NCBI GenBank assembly: GCA_902796975.1 | Contig: CADBRF010000029.1 | Coordinates: 1 to 10,112 of the forward strand | Direction: 5' to 3' | DNA length: 10,112 nucleotides | Source: an uncultured Coriobacteriaceae bacterium | GTDB taxonomy: Bacteria > Actinomycetota > Coriobacteriia > Coriobacteriales > QAMH01 | The notes under the pieces: generated by a model | The model's input: the letters and a program-made list of their open reading frames with translations, nothing else | Told to the model about the DNA's origin: nothing | The model's database searches: none | In this document: piece after piece, positions 1 to 5,717 of the stretch | Layout of the letters: each line of letters begins with the position of its first letter | Position numbering within the stretch: position 1 is the first letter of the stretch | Position numbers and translations under genes: made by a program

Positions 1-138
1 CGTGTAGGTCATGACGAGTGGCTGCGTGCCCGCGACTACCGTCAGGGGCGCTGCCGCCGCAACGCACATCAATACGATCGAGAGAACACCAAGCGTGCGT
101 TTTACTTCTGGCTTGGTGCTTGCAGTTTCCGTTGCCAT
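1..138 (-). CDS. APC-superfamily amino-acid permease, N-terminal fragment (cut by window edge)
   Basis: Only the first 46 codons lie in the window; the frame is open to base 1. The protein starts MATETASTKPEVKRTLGVLS. A polar N-terminal tail of about 14 residues is followed by a first membrane segment (about residues 15-37) containing the VAAAAPLTVVAG stretch. That stretch is typical of the first helix of APC (amino acid-polyamine-organocation) transporters, where unwound small-residue segments bind the substrate amino group. The ATG at 138 has an AGGATGTGA-like ribosome site, and only 4 bases separate it from the stop of the GntR regulator gene, so it is the last visible gene of the operon. 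Inference: it imports the substrate that the upstream kinase and PLP enzyme process. Family call fairly sure; substrate unknown. Confidence 0.75.
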   Translation of the reverse strand, partial: MATETASTKPEVKRTLGVLSIVLMCVAAAAPLTVVAGTQPLVMTYT

Positions 139-142
139 ACAA

Positions 143-970
143 TCACATCCTAACCAGTTGCATTTCTTGTTTTTCACTATCTGAACCGACGTTCTCTGGG
201 ATATCGAACTGCTTGGTGGTGACGAAACGAACTGCGTCGCTGCGGAAGTAGTCGCGCGAATGCTCGACTGGACGCCCGGCAGCGTCATAGGCCGTGTTCA
301 CCGCCAGAAACAGCGGGTACCCCTTGGGAACGTGGAGCGTTTTTGCCTGCTCATCTGTGGCGCATGCCATCTCGATGGAGTCGGTGATGCTCGAGAAGCG
401 CACGTTGTAGCGGCTTCTCAAAATCGAATAGAGCGAATCCGCGACGTTATGTCGTGGAAGATCGGGGAACAGTTCGACGGGGAGCTGGGCCTGCTCTAGG
501 GCAATGGGGCTGCCATTGGAGTACCTCAGACGTACGAGCGTGTAGACGAAATTACCCTCTTCCAACTCAAGAGCCGCTTGAGCTTCCTCATCTGCAACCT
601 CTCGCTTGAGAGAGATCACCTTGGTCTGAGCGAAATCGCCCTGTGCAGCAATGGACTGCAGCGTGCCCTGCGGAGTGGCAATCGGATGGTCGATGAGCTC
701 ATGCAAGCCCAGGGAAACACCGATCTGGGAATAGAGGATCCAGCTGGGGTTCTTGTGCGACACGAACGTCCCACCGTCGCGCCCGCTTCTGGTCTCCAGC
801 TCGCCAGCATCCCGCATCAGGGCAAGAGCGCCGCGGACCGTGCCCCGGGAGACACCGAACTGCTCGGCAAGCTCGCGCTCGGAGGGAAGCCTTCCTCCCG
901 CAAGTGCTTCTCCGCGGCGGATAAGCCCGCGGAGGTCGCTCACCACCCTGTATGTCGTCCATCCCGACAT
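143..970 (-). CDS. GntR-family transcriptional regulator, HutC/UTRA type
   Basis: A 275-residue DNA-binding regulator. Residues about 8-72 form a GntR winged helix-turn-helix; LPSERELAEQFGVSRGTVR (28-46) is the classic recognition region and the GGTFV near 66-70 is the wing. Residues about 98-252 look like a UTRA ligand-binding domain (HutC subfamily): a segment around ALEQAQLPVELFP, then SLYSILRSRY, and a C-terminal EHSRDYFRSDAVRFV. UTRA domains bind small effectors such as amino acids, sugars or their derivatives and alter operator binding. The length is slightly above the usual 240-260 because of a polar C-terminal tail. Its ATG lies 3 bases after the kinase stop codon and the permease starts 4 bases after its own stop, so it is co-transcribed and probably autoregulates the operon. 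Candidate operators are the inverted repeats at 3466-3589. Effector unknown. Confidence 0.93.
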   Translation of the reverse strand: MSGWTTYRVVSDLRGLIRRGEALAGGRLPSERELAEQFGVSRGTVRGALALMRDAGELETRSGRDGGTFVSHKNPSWILYSQIGVSLGLHELIDHPIATPQGTLQSIAAQGDFAQTKVISLKREVADEEAQAALELEEGNFVYTLVRLRYSNGSPIALEQAQLPVELFPDLPRHNVADSLYSILRSRYNVRFSSITDSIEMACATDEQAKTLHVPKGYPLFLAVNTAYDAAGRPVEHSRDYFRSDAVRFVTTKQFDIPENVGSDSEKQEMQLVRM

Positions 971-973
971 GGC

Positions 974-2047
974 TCATGCCGCCATTCTGTTCGCGGCCCA
1001 TCCGCCGAGCGTGCCATCTTTGGCATGCATTTGAAGACTGGGCAGGTAGGCATCGTTCAAGTAGAGCCTTGCCATGGGAAGCGTTTCTTTGATGAACTTC
1101 TCGTGTACCTGTTGGCAGAAGGGAGTCTCGCGGCGCTTCTCCATCCAGGCAACCATGTTCAGGCGGCGGGCGATGAGCATCGTGGGAAGAAGCGCGAAAT
1201 CCTCATCGGGGATGACGCCGCCAACGGAACGGTAGCCAGCGATATAGGCCTGCACCATTTCCTGGCAGCTGGGCAGCATCTCTTCAAACGTGAAGCTGTC
1301 GGCCACATCGAAGAGGTACCAGCCGGGGCCGCAATCGTCAAAATCGAGCACTTTCATAACGCCGCTGTCGTCGACGAGCAGGTTGGATGCGCGCAGGTCG
1401 GTATGGACGATGCCGAAGTTATCCGGCGTCTTGCCGTATTGCTCGAGGATATTGAGAACCTTGTTCTCCGCCGCGGCGAAGATGAAGCGCATCTCAGACG
1501 TGAGGCCAACCGTATCGCGCCAATCGCCATAATCGCTATCAGCCCCGAGCATGCGCGTCTCGTCCCATACCGGGCGCGTGAAATCTGCGGGCGCCTCCCA
1601 ATCATGTGCGACCTCGTGCAGAACGGCCGCAACGCATCCGATGCTGTGGTATGACTCGACACTCGACTCAACAAAGGGCTGACGGCCAGGGAGAAATTCC
1701 ATAAGGTCGGCGACCTGTTCGGGAGCCCCATCAACAGAGAACCGGCAAATCTGATCCCCTTCCTTCGTGGGAAGGAAGCGAGGGGTCTGAATGCGGCCGT
1801 CTTCGCGAATCACATCGAGCCACGTGAGTTCGCTTGCCACCTGCTCCGCGCTGCGATACCCAGGGCGATGCATACGAAGAACCCAGGGAGTCCCATCAGG
1901 CGCATCCACACGGTAGACTGCGTTTTCCGAGAGCGAAAGAAGCTTGAGCGAGGAGTCCTCAAGCCCCCAGTGCTCGAGCGCCTGGCGCGTATTGTCCATC
2001 CATGAAAGATCTGCGATGGGGGTATGTGATTGCGTTTGAGCGGTCAT
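974..2047 (-). CDS. Aminoglycoside-phosphotransferase-fold small-molecule kinase (hydroxylysine-kinase-like candidate)
   Basis: A 357-residue cytosolic kinase of the APH/choline-kinase superfamily. Visible motifs: SENAVYRV (40-47) as the N-lobe nucleotide loop; WVLRMHRPGYRS (55-66), with Arg58 where many relatives have the ATP-binding Lys; HTDLRASN (215-222), the Brenner catalytic loop with Asp217 and Asn222; and LDFDDCGPGWYLFDVAD (234-250), the metal-binding DFD segment. The combination is complete, so the enzyme should be active. The start has an AAAGGATG ribosome site and lies 26 bases after the class-III PLP-enzyme gene; the GntR gene follows after 3 bases. Such kinases phosphorylate hydroxyl groups of small molecules (choline, homoserine, hydroxylysine, methylthioribose, antibiotics). 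Pairing with a class-III PLP enzyme favours an amino-alcohol or hydroxy-amino-acid substrate (inference). An antibiotic-resistance role is unlikely in this catabolic context. Confidence 0.88.
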   Translation of the reverse strand: MTAQTQSHTPIADLSWMDNTRQALEHWGLEDSSLKLLSLSENAVYRVDAPDGTPWVLRMHRPGYRSAEQVASELTWLDVIREDGRIQTPRFLPTKEGDQICRFSVDGAPEQVADLMEFLPGRQPFVESSVESYHSIGCVAAVLHEVAHDWEAPADFTRPVWDETRMLGADSDYGDWRDTVGLTSEMRFIFAAAENKVLNILEQYGKTPDNFGIVHTDLRASNLLVDDSGVMKVLDFDDCGPGWYLFDVADSFTFEEMLPSCQEMVQAYIAGYRSVGGVIPDEDFALLPTMLIARRLNMVAWMEKRRETPFCQQVHEKFIKETLPMARLYLNDAYLPSLQMHAKDGTLGGWAANRMAA

Positions 2048-2073
2048 TGGTATCGCATCCTTTCTGTCTGGAT

Positions 2074-3405
2074 TTATGCCGTTACGAACTCGGGTTGCGC
2101 TTTCTCCGCCAGAACTTCTGCATCCGGAAGTTCGGCATCGAGAACATCCATGGCGTCATCAATAGCAGCAATGACGGTCTTTGCCTGATCCATGGGCAGG
2201 AGCAGGCCCGATTTGAACTGGAGCACCTGCTTGTCGAGGGTGGAGAAGATCGCCCAGACACCACGGTCATAGAGAAGCTTGCAGAGCTCGACTGCCGGGC
2301 CATCTGGGTTCGATCCGCCAGCCACCTTGAGACCAGCGATGGTTCCTGCGTGGCGAATTTCGGTGAAGGAGGGGTGCTTGACGAAGAGCTCGTCGAAAGC
2401 CTTGGTGTAATAGTCGGACAGCTCATGCACGTGATCCATGGTGGATTTGCGCTGGGTGATTTCCAAAACCTTCATGGCAACGGGGCATCCAAGGTCAGAG
2501 CCGCCGAAGGTTCCCATGTGAGCAAAGCCGTCGATATCAAGCCAGGCGCCAGCTGCCTTGTTGAGAACGCATGCGGAAATCGGGTAGATGCCGCCGGAGA
2601 GGCCCTTGGACGTGACAAGGATATCGGGAGTCACGCCGTAATTTTCGATAGCCCAAAGCTTGCCGGTGCGGCCAAGACCAGTCTGAACTTCATCTGCGAT
2701 ATAGAGCGCACCGTGTTTCTCGCACAGCTCCTTCACGCCTGCCAGATAGCCAGGAGCCGGCAGCGGGAACCCGTAGGTTGCAGGAATGGTCTCCATGATG
2801 ACCGCTGCCACATCGTCTCCGGCAAGGGCGCGTTCCATGGCATCGAGGTCGTTGAAGGGAACGTGAACAAACTCGTCGGGACGTTCGCAGTGGAAGAGCT
2901 TGAGGAAGCGCTCATCGCCTGTTGCGATGGAGAGGCCGGTGTGTCCGTGGAAGGCCTTAATAATGGAGACAATCTTCTTCTTGCCCGTGGCGAAGCGTGC
3001 GCTCTTCAGGGCAACGTCTACAACTTCGCCGCCGGAAGACCCGAAAACCACCTTGTCCATGGTGCCGCCAGGAACAGAGTCGACCAGAATGTGGGCGAGG
3101 CGGGAGCGGCCGGAGGTAGCGAAGTGATGGTTGCCAATGTCCACGCGATCGAGTGCCCACTTGAGCGTTTCGATAATCTCAGGGTTGCGATGGCCGAGAT
3201 TGAAGGAACCACCATTGAGGTGCATGTCGATGTACTGGTTGCCATCGATGTCCTCGAAGACATAGCCCTCGCGGCGCCCGACGACCATCGGGATGCCTTC
3301 GCTTATCCAGTACTCCGTCTTGTTGGGGTTCCAATACGTGCACGCATCGTCGAACAGTTCCTGCTTGGTTTCGTACCCGTACATTGGATATTCTTCACAG
3401 TTCAT
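2074..3405 (-). CDS. Class-III PLP-dependent aminotransferase-fold enzyme, possible phospho-lyase
   Basis: A 443-residue fold-type-I PLP enzyme of the usual class-III length. Landmarks: a phosphate-binding loop at about 121-127 (FGSSGGE, in place of the common SGTEA), FHGHTG (152-157) with the cofactor-stacking aromatic, IADEVQTGLGRTGK (236-249) with Asp238 contacting the PLP ring nitrogen, SKGLSGG (266-272) with Lys267 as the Schiff-base lysine, and GTFGG (298-302). By eye, the C-terminal Arg that binds the 2-oxoglutarate carboxylate in ornithine-type aminotransferases is Gln396 here (VLQFKSGLLL). The FK pattern instead recalls the ethanolamine-phosphate and phosphohydroxylysine phospho-lyases. 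The start ATG has AAGGGA about 9 bases upstream. It is the first gene of an operon with a kinase, a GntR regulator and an APC permease. Class-III fold is certain. Whether it transaminates or eliminates phosphate and ammonia from a phosphorylated amine is unresolved. Confidence 0.9.
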   Translation of the reverse strand: MNCEEYPMYGYETKQELFDDACTYWNPNKTEYWISEGIPMVVGRREGYVFEDIDGNQYIDMHLNGGSFNLGHRNPEIIETLKWALDRVDIGNHHFATSGRSRLAHILVDSVPGGTMDKVVFGSSGGEVVDVALKSARFATGKKKIVSIIKAFHGHTGLSIATGDERFLKLFHCERPDEFVHVPFNDLDAMERALAGDDVAAVIMETIPATYGFPLPAPGYLAGVKELCEKHGALYIADEVQTGLGRTGKLWAIENYGVTPDILVTSKGLSGGIYPISACVLNKAAGAWLDIDGFAHMGTFGGSDLGCPVAMKVLEITQRKSTMDHVHELSDYYTKAFDELFVKHPSFTEIRHAGTIAGLKVAGGSNPDGPAVELCKLLYDRGVWAIFSTLDKQVLQFKSGLLLPMDQAKTVIAAIDDAMDVLDAELPDAEVLAEKAQPEFVTA

Positions 3406-3465
3406 TTCTGCGTCCCTTCGTTGGAAATCTTTCGTCCAAACGCCTTGACAACGCAGAGAATGAAC

Positions 3466-3497
3466 GCGCCACGTTAACGGAACGTTTCATTTGGCGC
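3466..3497 (-). promoter_or_regulatory. Nested inverted repeat in the 5' leader of the catabolic operon
   Basis: Outer arms GCGCCA (3466-3471) and TGGCGC (3492-3497) enclose inner arms AACG (3476-3479) and CGTT (3483-3486) around a 3-base centre. It lies about 60 bases upstream of the class-III PLP-enzyme ATG. It could be a dyad operator for the GntR regulator or a leader hairpin. Seen directly in sequence; function inferred. Confidence 0.35.
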
Positions 3498-3522
3498 TTC
3501 GAAACAGGGTCTTAAAGAGGTG

Positions 3523-3589
3523 GACCAATCTTGTACCAACTATCCGCGACGAGCGGCATTTGAGTGGCAAATTTTGGTTCGAATTGGTC
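3523..3589. promoter_or_regulatory. Pair of inverted arms, each with two TTGGT boxes one helical turn apart
   Basis: The left arm (3523-3539) reads GACCAAT, five bases, ACCAA. The right arm (3574-3589) reads TTGGT, TCGAA, TTGGTC. Each arm thus has two TTGGT boxes in the same orientation, 10 or 11 bases apart start to start, and the arms face each other across 34 bases. Spacing by a helical turn fits a protein binding on one face of DNA, and the left arm overlaps a possible -35. The simplest reading is an operator region for the operon's GntR regulator. A long RNA stem is the alternative. Confidence 0.4.
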
Positions 3590-3600
3590 TATTGAGTGAA

Positions 3601-3635
3601 GCCTGCCCCGCTTTCCCCAGCGACTTTTGGCAGGC
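3601..3635. repeat. Strong 35-base hairpin with 7-bp perfect outer stem
   Basis: Outer arms GCCTGCC (3601-3607) and GGCAGGC (3629-3635) pair perfectly. Inside, on the minus strand, CGCT and AGCG can pair around a GGGGAA loop. No T-run follows on either strand, so it is not a standard intrinsic terminator. It may be a structured part of the pth 3' region, a leader element or a REP-like palindrome. Confidence 0.45.
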
Positions 3636-3705
3636 GACGGGATACCGGTCCAGCATGACAGCTACCGTTGGCAGCAGCGATGAGCAGACATGGCACAACG
3701 AGAGC

Positions 3706-3729
3706 CCGCGGGGCGATAAGCCCCAGCGG
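3706..3729 (-). terminator. GC-rich hairpin 42 bases after the pth stop; possible terminator without U-tract
   Basis: On the minus strand CCGC, a bulged T, GGGGC, loop TTATC, GCCCC and GCGG form a 9-bp stem 42 bases downstream of the pth stop codon. Its position suits transcription termination or 3'-end stabilisation after pth. The lack of a following T-run argues against a canonical Rho-independent terminator, hence the low confidence. Confidence 0.35.
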
Positions 3730-3770
3730 CGTCCCTTTCCAAATCCACGAAAAAGCGAATCGTGATGCGT

Positions 3771-4361
3771 TTAGTTGAACTTGTTCATCGCCTTGGTCGG
3801 ACCGTCATCGAGTACAGACACGACTGCGAGCGCAGCCCTATCGCATGCGTACTCAAAATTTTCAGCATCCTCCCCCTTAGGAACCTGCAGCACGAAATCG
3901 ACCACGGATTTCCTTCCCTGGGGATGCCCCGTTCCCACACGGATGCGCGCATAGGTGTTGCTGCCGAGCTTGGCGTTGAGCGATTTGAGACCGTTATGGC
4001 CGCCGTGCCCTCCCCCAACTTTCACACGAATGGTGCCCGGCTCGAGGTCCATGTCATCATGGAGCACGAGGATTTCCTCGGGCTTGATGCCATATTGAGA
4101 GGCAAGCTTTGAGACCGGTCCTCCAGACGTGTTCATATATGACTGGGGCTTGACCAGCAGCAGCTCCTCACCGCCACGCTTGACATGAGCAACGAGTGCC
4201 CCGCACTCGGTCTTCCAGTAGTTCGCACCAAACTCATGCGCGACCTTATCGAGGGCGATGAAGCCTGCGTTGTGACGGGTCCCCTCGTATTCGGCTCCCG
4301 GATTTCCAAGCCCAACAATCATCTTGAACGTCTTCGGCATGCTGCCACTCTCAGCTTCCAT
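3771..4361 (-). CDS. pth: Peptidyl-tRNA hydrolase
   Basis: Hydrolyses the ester bond between peptide and tRNA in peptidyl-tRNAs dropped from stalled ribosomes, recycling tRNA in the cytosol; essential in most bacteria. At 196 residues it has the normal family length. Motifs: GLGNPG (17-22, with the substrate-contact Asn20), TRHNAGF (28-34, catalytic His30), YMNTSG (75-80, Asn77), LHDDMDL (100-106, Asp102) and GGHNGLK (120-126, Asn123), all corresponding to the E. coli active site. The first ATG (4361) has no clear ribosome site. An internal ATG at 4340 (MPKTFKMIVGLGNPG) follows a weak GAGAGTGG and gives an N-terminus closer to other Pth proteins, so the true protein may be 189 residues. It lies downstream of prs, as in Bacillus, but a probable terminator at 4511-4544 separates them, so it may have its own promoter in the roughly 150-base gap. 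Confidence 0.96.
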   Translation of the reverse strand: MEAESGSMPKTFKMIVGLGNPGAEYEGTRHNAGFIALDKVAHEFGANYWKTECGALVAHVKRGGEELLLVKPQSYMNTSGGPVSKLASQYGIKPEEILVLHDDMDLEPGTIRVKVGGGHGGHNGLKSLNAKLGSNTYARIRVGTGHPQGRKSVVDFVLQVPKGEDAENFEYACDRAALAVVSVLDDGPTKAMNKFN

Positions 4362-4429
4362 TCAAACAACAATCTACGAGCGCAATGTGCACTCAACAAA
4401 CCGCCATATCTTACAACGGAGAAGGATGC

Positions 4430-4444
4430 GCTTCTTTAAGAAGC
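4430..4444. repeat. 15-base palindrome between prs terminator and pth
   Basis: GCTTCTT, a central T, AAGAAGC: a perfect 7-bp inverted repeat about 70 bases upstream of the pth start. The single-base centre leaves no room for an RNA loop at full pairing, so a protein-binding dyad upstream of pth is more plausible than a hairpin. No matching regulator was recognised. Confidence 0.3.
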
Positions 4445-4510
4445 CACGTCCCACCCACTACCGGCAGCCAAGGGCGCTCGTCTCCCGCCCTTTGCCCCAT
4501 GCTACGCAGC

Positions 4511-4544
4511 AAAAGAGGACGCCGACGTATGCCGACGTCCCCTC
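4511..4544 (-). terminator. Probable intrinsic terminator after prs
   Basis: On the minus strand, 24 bases past the prs stop, GAGGGGACG pairs with CGTCCTCTT (9 bp, two G-U pairs; or 7 bp with a GG bulge) around a TCGG-containing loop. It ends in TCTTTT followed by GC. The loop contains two direct copies of ACGTCGGC. Stem plus short U-tract in the right place supports Rho-independent termination of the prs transcript. Confidence 0.65.
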
Positions 4545-4568
4545 GCTAATCTTGTTTTGCTCTTGCTA

Positions 4569-5546
4569 CTAGAGCGCGAAATCAGGGTCGAAGAGCTGGC
4601 TTACAGACCCGTTGTTGAAGACGTTGCTGATCGCCTTCGCAAAGAGCGGAGCAACGGAAATCATCTTGAGCTTGCCGCTCTCGAGATGTTCTTTGGGCAC
4701 CGGAATGGTGTTGCAGAAGAGGATCTCATCGGCAATGGAAGCCTCGAGACGCTCGTAGGCAGGGCCAGAGAACACCGGGTGCGTGGTGCAGACGTAGATG
4801 GACTTGGCACCGCGCTCCTTGAGAACGCGCATGCCTGCGGTGATGGTACCCGCAGTATCGATCATGTCGTCGTTCAAGACGCAGTTCTTGCCCTCGACAT
4901 CGCCGATGATGCTCGTAATCTCTGCCACATTGTGCGCAGGACGGCCCTTGTGCATGATGGCAATATCAGCATTGAGCATGTCGGAGAGCTTCTTGGCAGC
5001 CTTTGCGCGGCCGACGTCAGGGCTCACAACGCAGATGTTGTCGAGACCCATGTTGGTGTAGTAGTCGGCGAAGAGGCCCAGGGCGGTGAGGTGGTTGACC
5101 GGGATATCGAAGAAGCCCTGAATCTGGCCCTGGTGAAGGTCCATAGTAGTGATGTCGTCAGCACCAGCGGTCTCGAGCAGGTTGGCGACGAGCTTTGCCG
5201 TGATAGGCTCGCGAGCTGCAGATTTGCGGTCCTGGCGGGCGTAGCCATAGTGCGGAATGACGGCATGGATGCGGGCTGCGCTTGCACGCCGAGCGGCGTC
5301 AATCATGATGAGGAGCTCCATGAGAGCGTCGTTGACGGAGCCGGAAACCGACTGAATCAAGAAGACATCCTCGCCGCGGATGGATTCCATGAAGCGAGCA
5401 TAGCTCTCGCCGTTGCTGAACTTCTCGAGCCTGATATCACCAAGCTCGACATCGAGATCGTGAGCAATTTCCTCCGCCAGCTCGGGGTACACAGAACCCG
5501 AGAAGATGTGGAGTGCCTTATTTGCCGGCTTGCTGACTCGCTTCAT
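4569..5546 (-). CDS. prs: Ribose-phosphate pyrophosphokinase (PRPP synthase), class I
   Basis: Transfers pyrophosphate from ATP to ribose-5-phosphate, making PRPP for purine, pyrimidine, NAD, His and Trp synthesis; cytosolic, normally hexameric. Length is 325 residues (family about 310-330). Visible features: FSNGES (43-48), the flexible loop YARQDRKSAAREP (102-114), MDLHQGQIQGFFDIP (135-149) with catalytic His138, SPDVGRAKAAKKL (175-187) with the catalytic-loop basic residues, and NDDMIDTAGT (225-234), the ribose-phosphate-binding PRPP signature. His138 is followed by Gln where most family members have Ala, a mild oddity. The ATG has an AGAAAGG ribosome site about 12 bases upstream. It lies 171 bases downstream of the glmU-like gene, in the glmU-prs-pth order known from Bacillus. 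No strong promoter was identified in the gap, so read-through from glmU is possible. Confidence 0.97.
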   Translation of the reverse strand: MKRVSKPANKALHIFSGSVYPELAEEIAHDLDVELGDIRLEKFSNGESYARFMESIRGEDVFLIQSVSGSVNDALMELLIMIDAARRASAARIHAVIPHYGYARQDRKSAAREPITAKLVANLLETAGADDITTMDLHQGQIQGFFDIPVNHLTALGLFADYYTNMGLDNICVVSPDVGRAKAAKKLSDMLNADIAIMHKGRPAHNVAEITSIIGDVEGKNCVLNDDMIDTAGTITAGMRVLKERGAKSIYVCTTHPVFSGPAYERLEASIADEILFCNTIPVPKEHLESGKLKMISVAPLFAKAISNVFNNGSVSQLFDPDFAL

Positions 5547-5717
5547 AACTCATGCGCCTTTCTGTTGTCCGCCATCGCTTCGAACGATTTTCCACTCGTT
5601 ACACTGTATCATTCATTACAGCTGTTCATGCGCCTATTCTCACATCACGCACAACTCAAACTTTCAAATACCCACAACAACAAAACCCGAACTTCCGCAT
5701 TGCCCGCCTGCGCACAA

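Larger units (their letters stand above)
3406..3770. other. 365-base intergenic region with several inverted repeats; no convincing gene
   Basis: It lies between the stop of pth and the start of the class-III PLP-enzyme gene, both on the minus strand, so it should hold the 3' end of the pth transcript and the promoter and leader of the catabolic operon. Four separate inverted-repeat structures are visible and listed individually. A possible minus-strand promoter is TTGGTA, a 17-base spacer, then TTTAAG, overlapping the 3523-3539 repeat arm; its -10 is weak. The short open frames here have no recognisable domain or supporting ribosome site. No known riboswitch or T-box consensus was recognised. 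Confidence 0.6.

Noticed and set aside
578..1654. 358-residue plus-strand open frame antisense to gntR and the kinase gene
   Set aside because: It spans two confirmed minus-strand genes and has no domain of its own.
2002..3477. 491-residue plus-strand open frame antisense to the class-III PLP enzyme
   Set aside because: It mirrors a clear enzyme with intact motifs and has no ribosome site or family resemblance.
3601..3729. Riboswitch or T-box leader
   Set aside because: No recognisable T-box AGGGTGGNACCGCG core or glycine or lysine riboswitch consensus; only generic stems.
3520..3765. 81-residue plus-strand open frame in the intergenic region
   Set aside because: No ribosome site, no recognisable sequence, and it runs through strong inverted repeats.
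4515..4544. Direct repeat of ACGTCGGC, considered as a repeat array or operator
   Set aside because: Only two copies, and they sit inside the stem-loop that fits a terminator after prs.
5547..5717. Remnant of the missing GlmU C-terminal domain between glmU and prs
   Set aside because: Scanning the minus-strand sequence showed no hexapeptide-repeat or NFVE/HLxYxGD-like coding, so there is no sign of a frameshifted tail.
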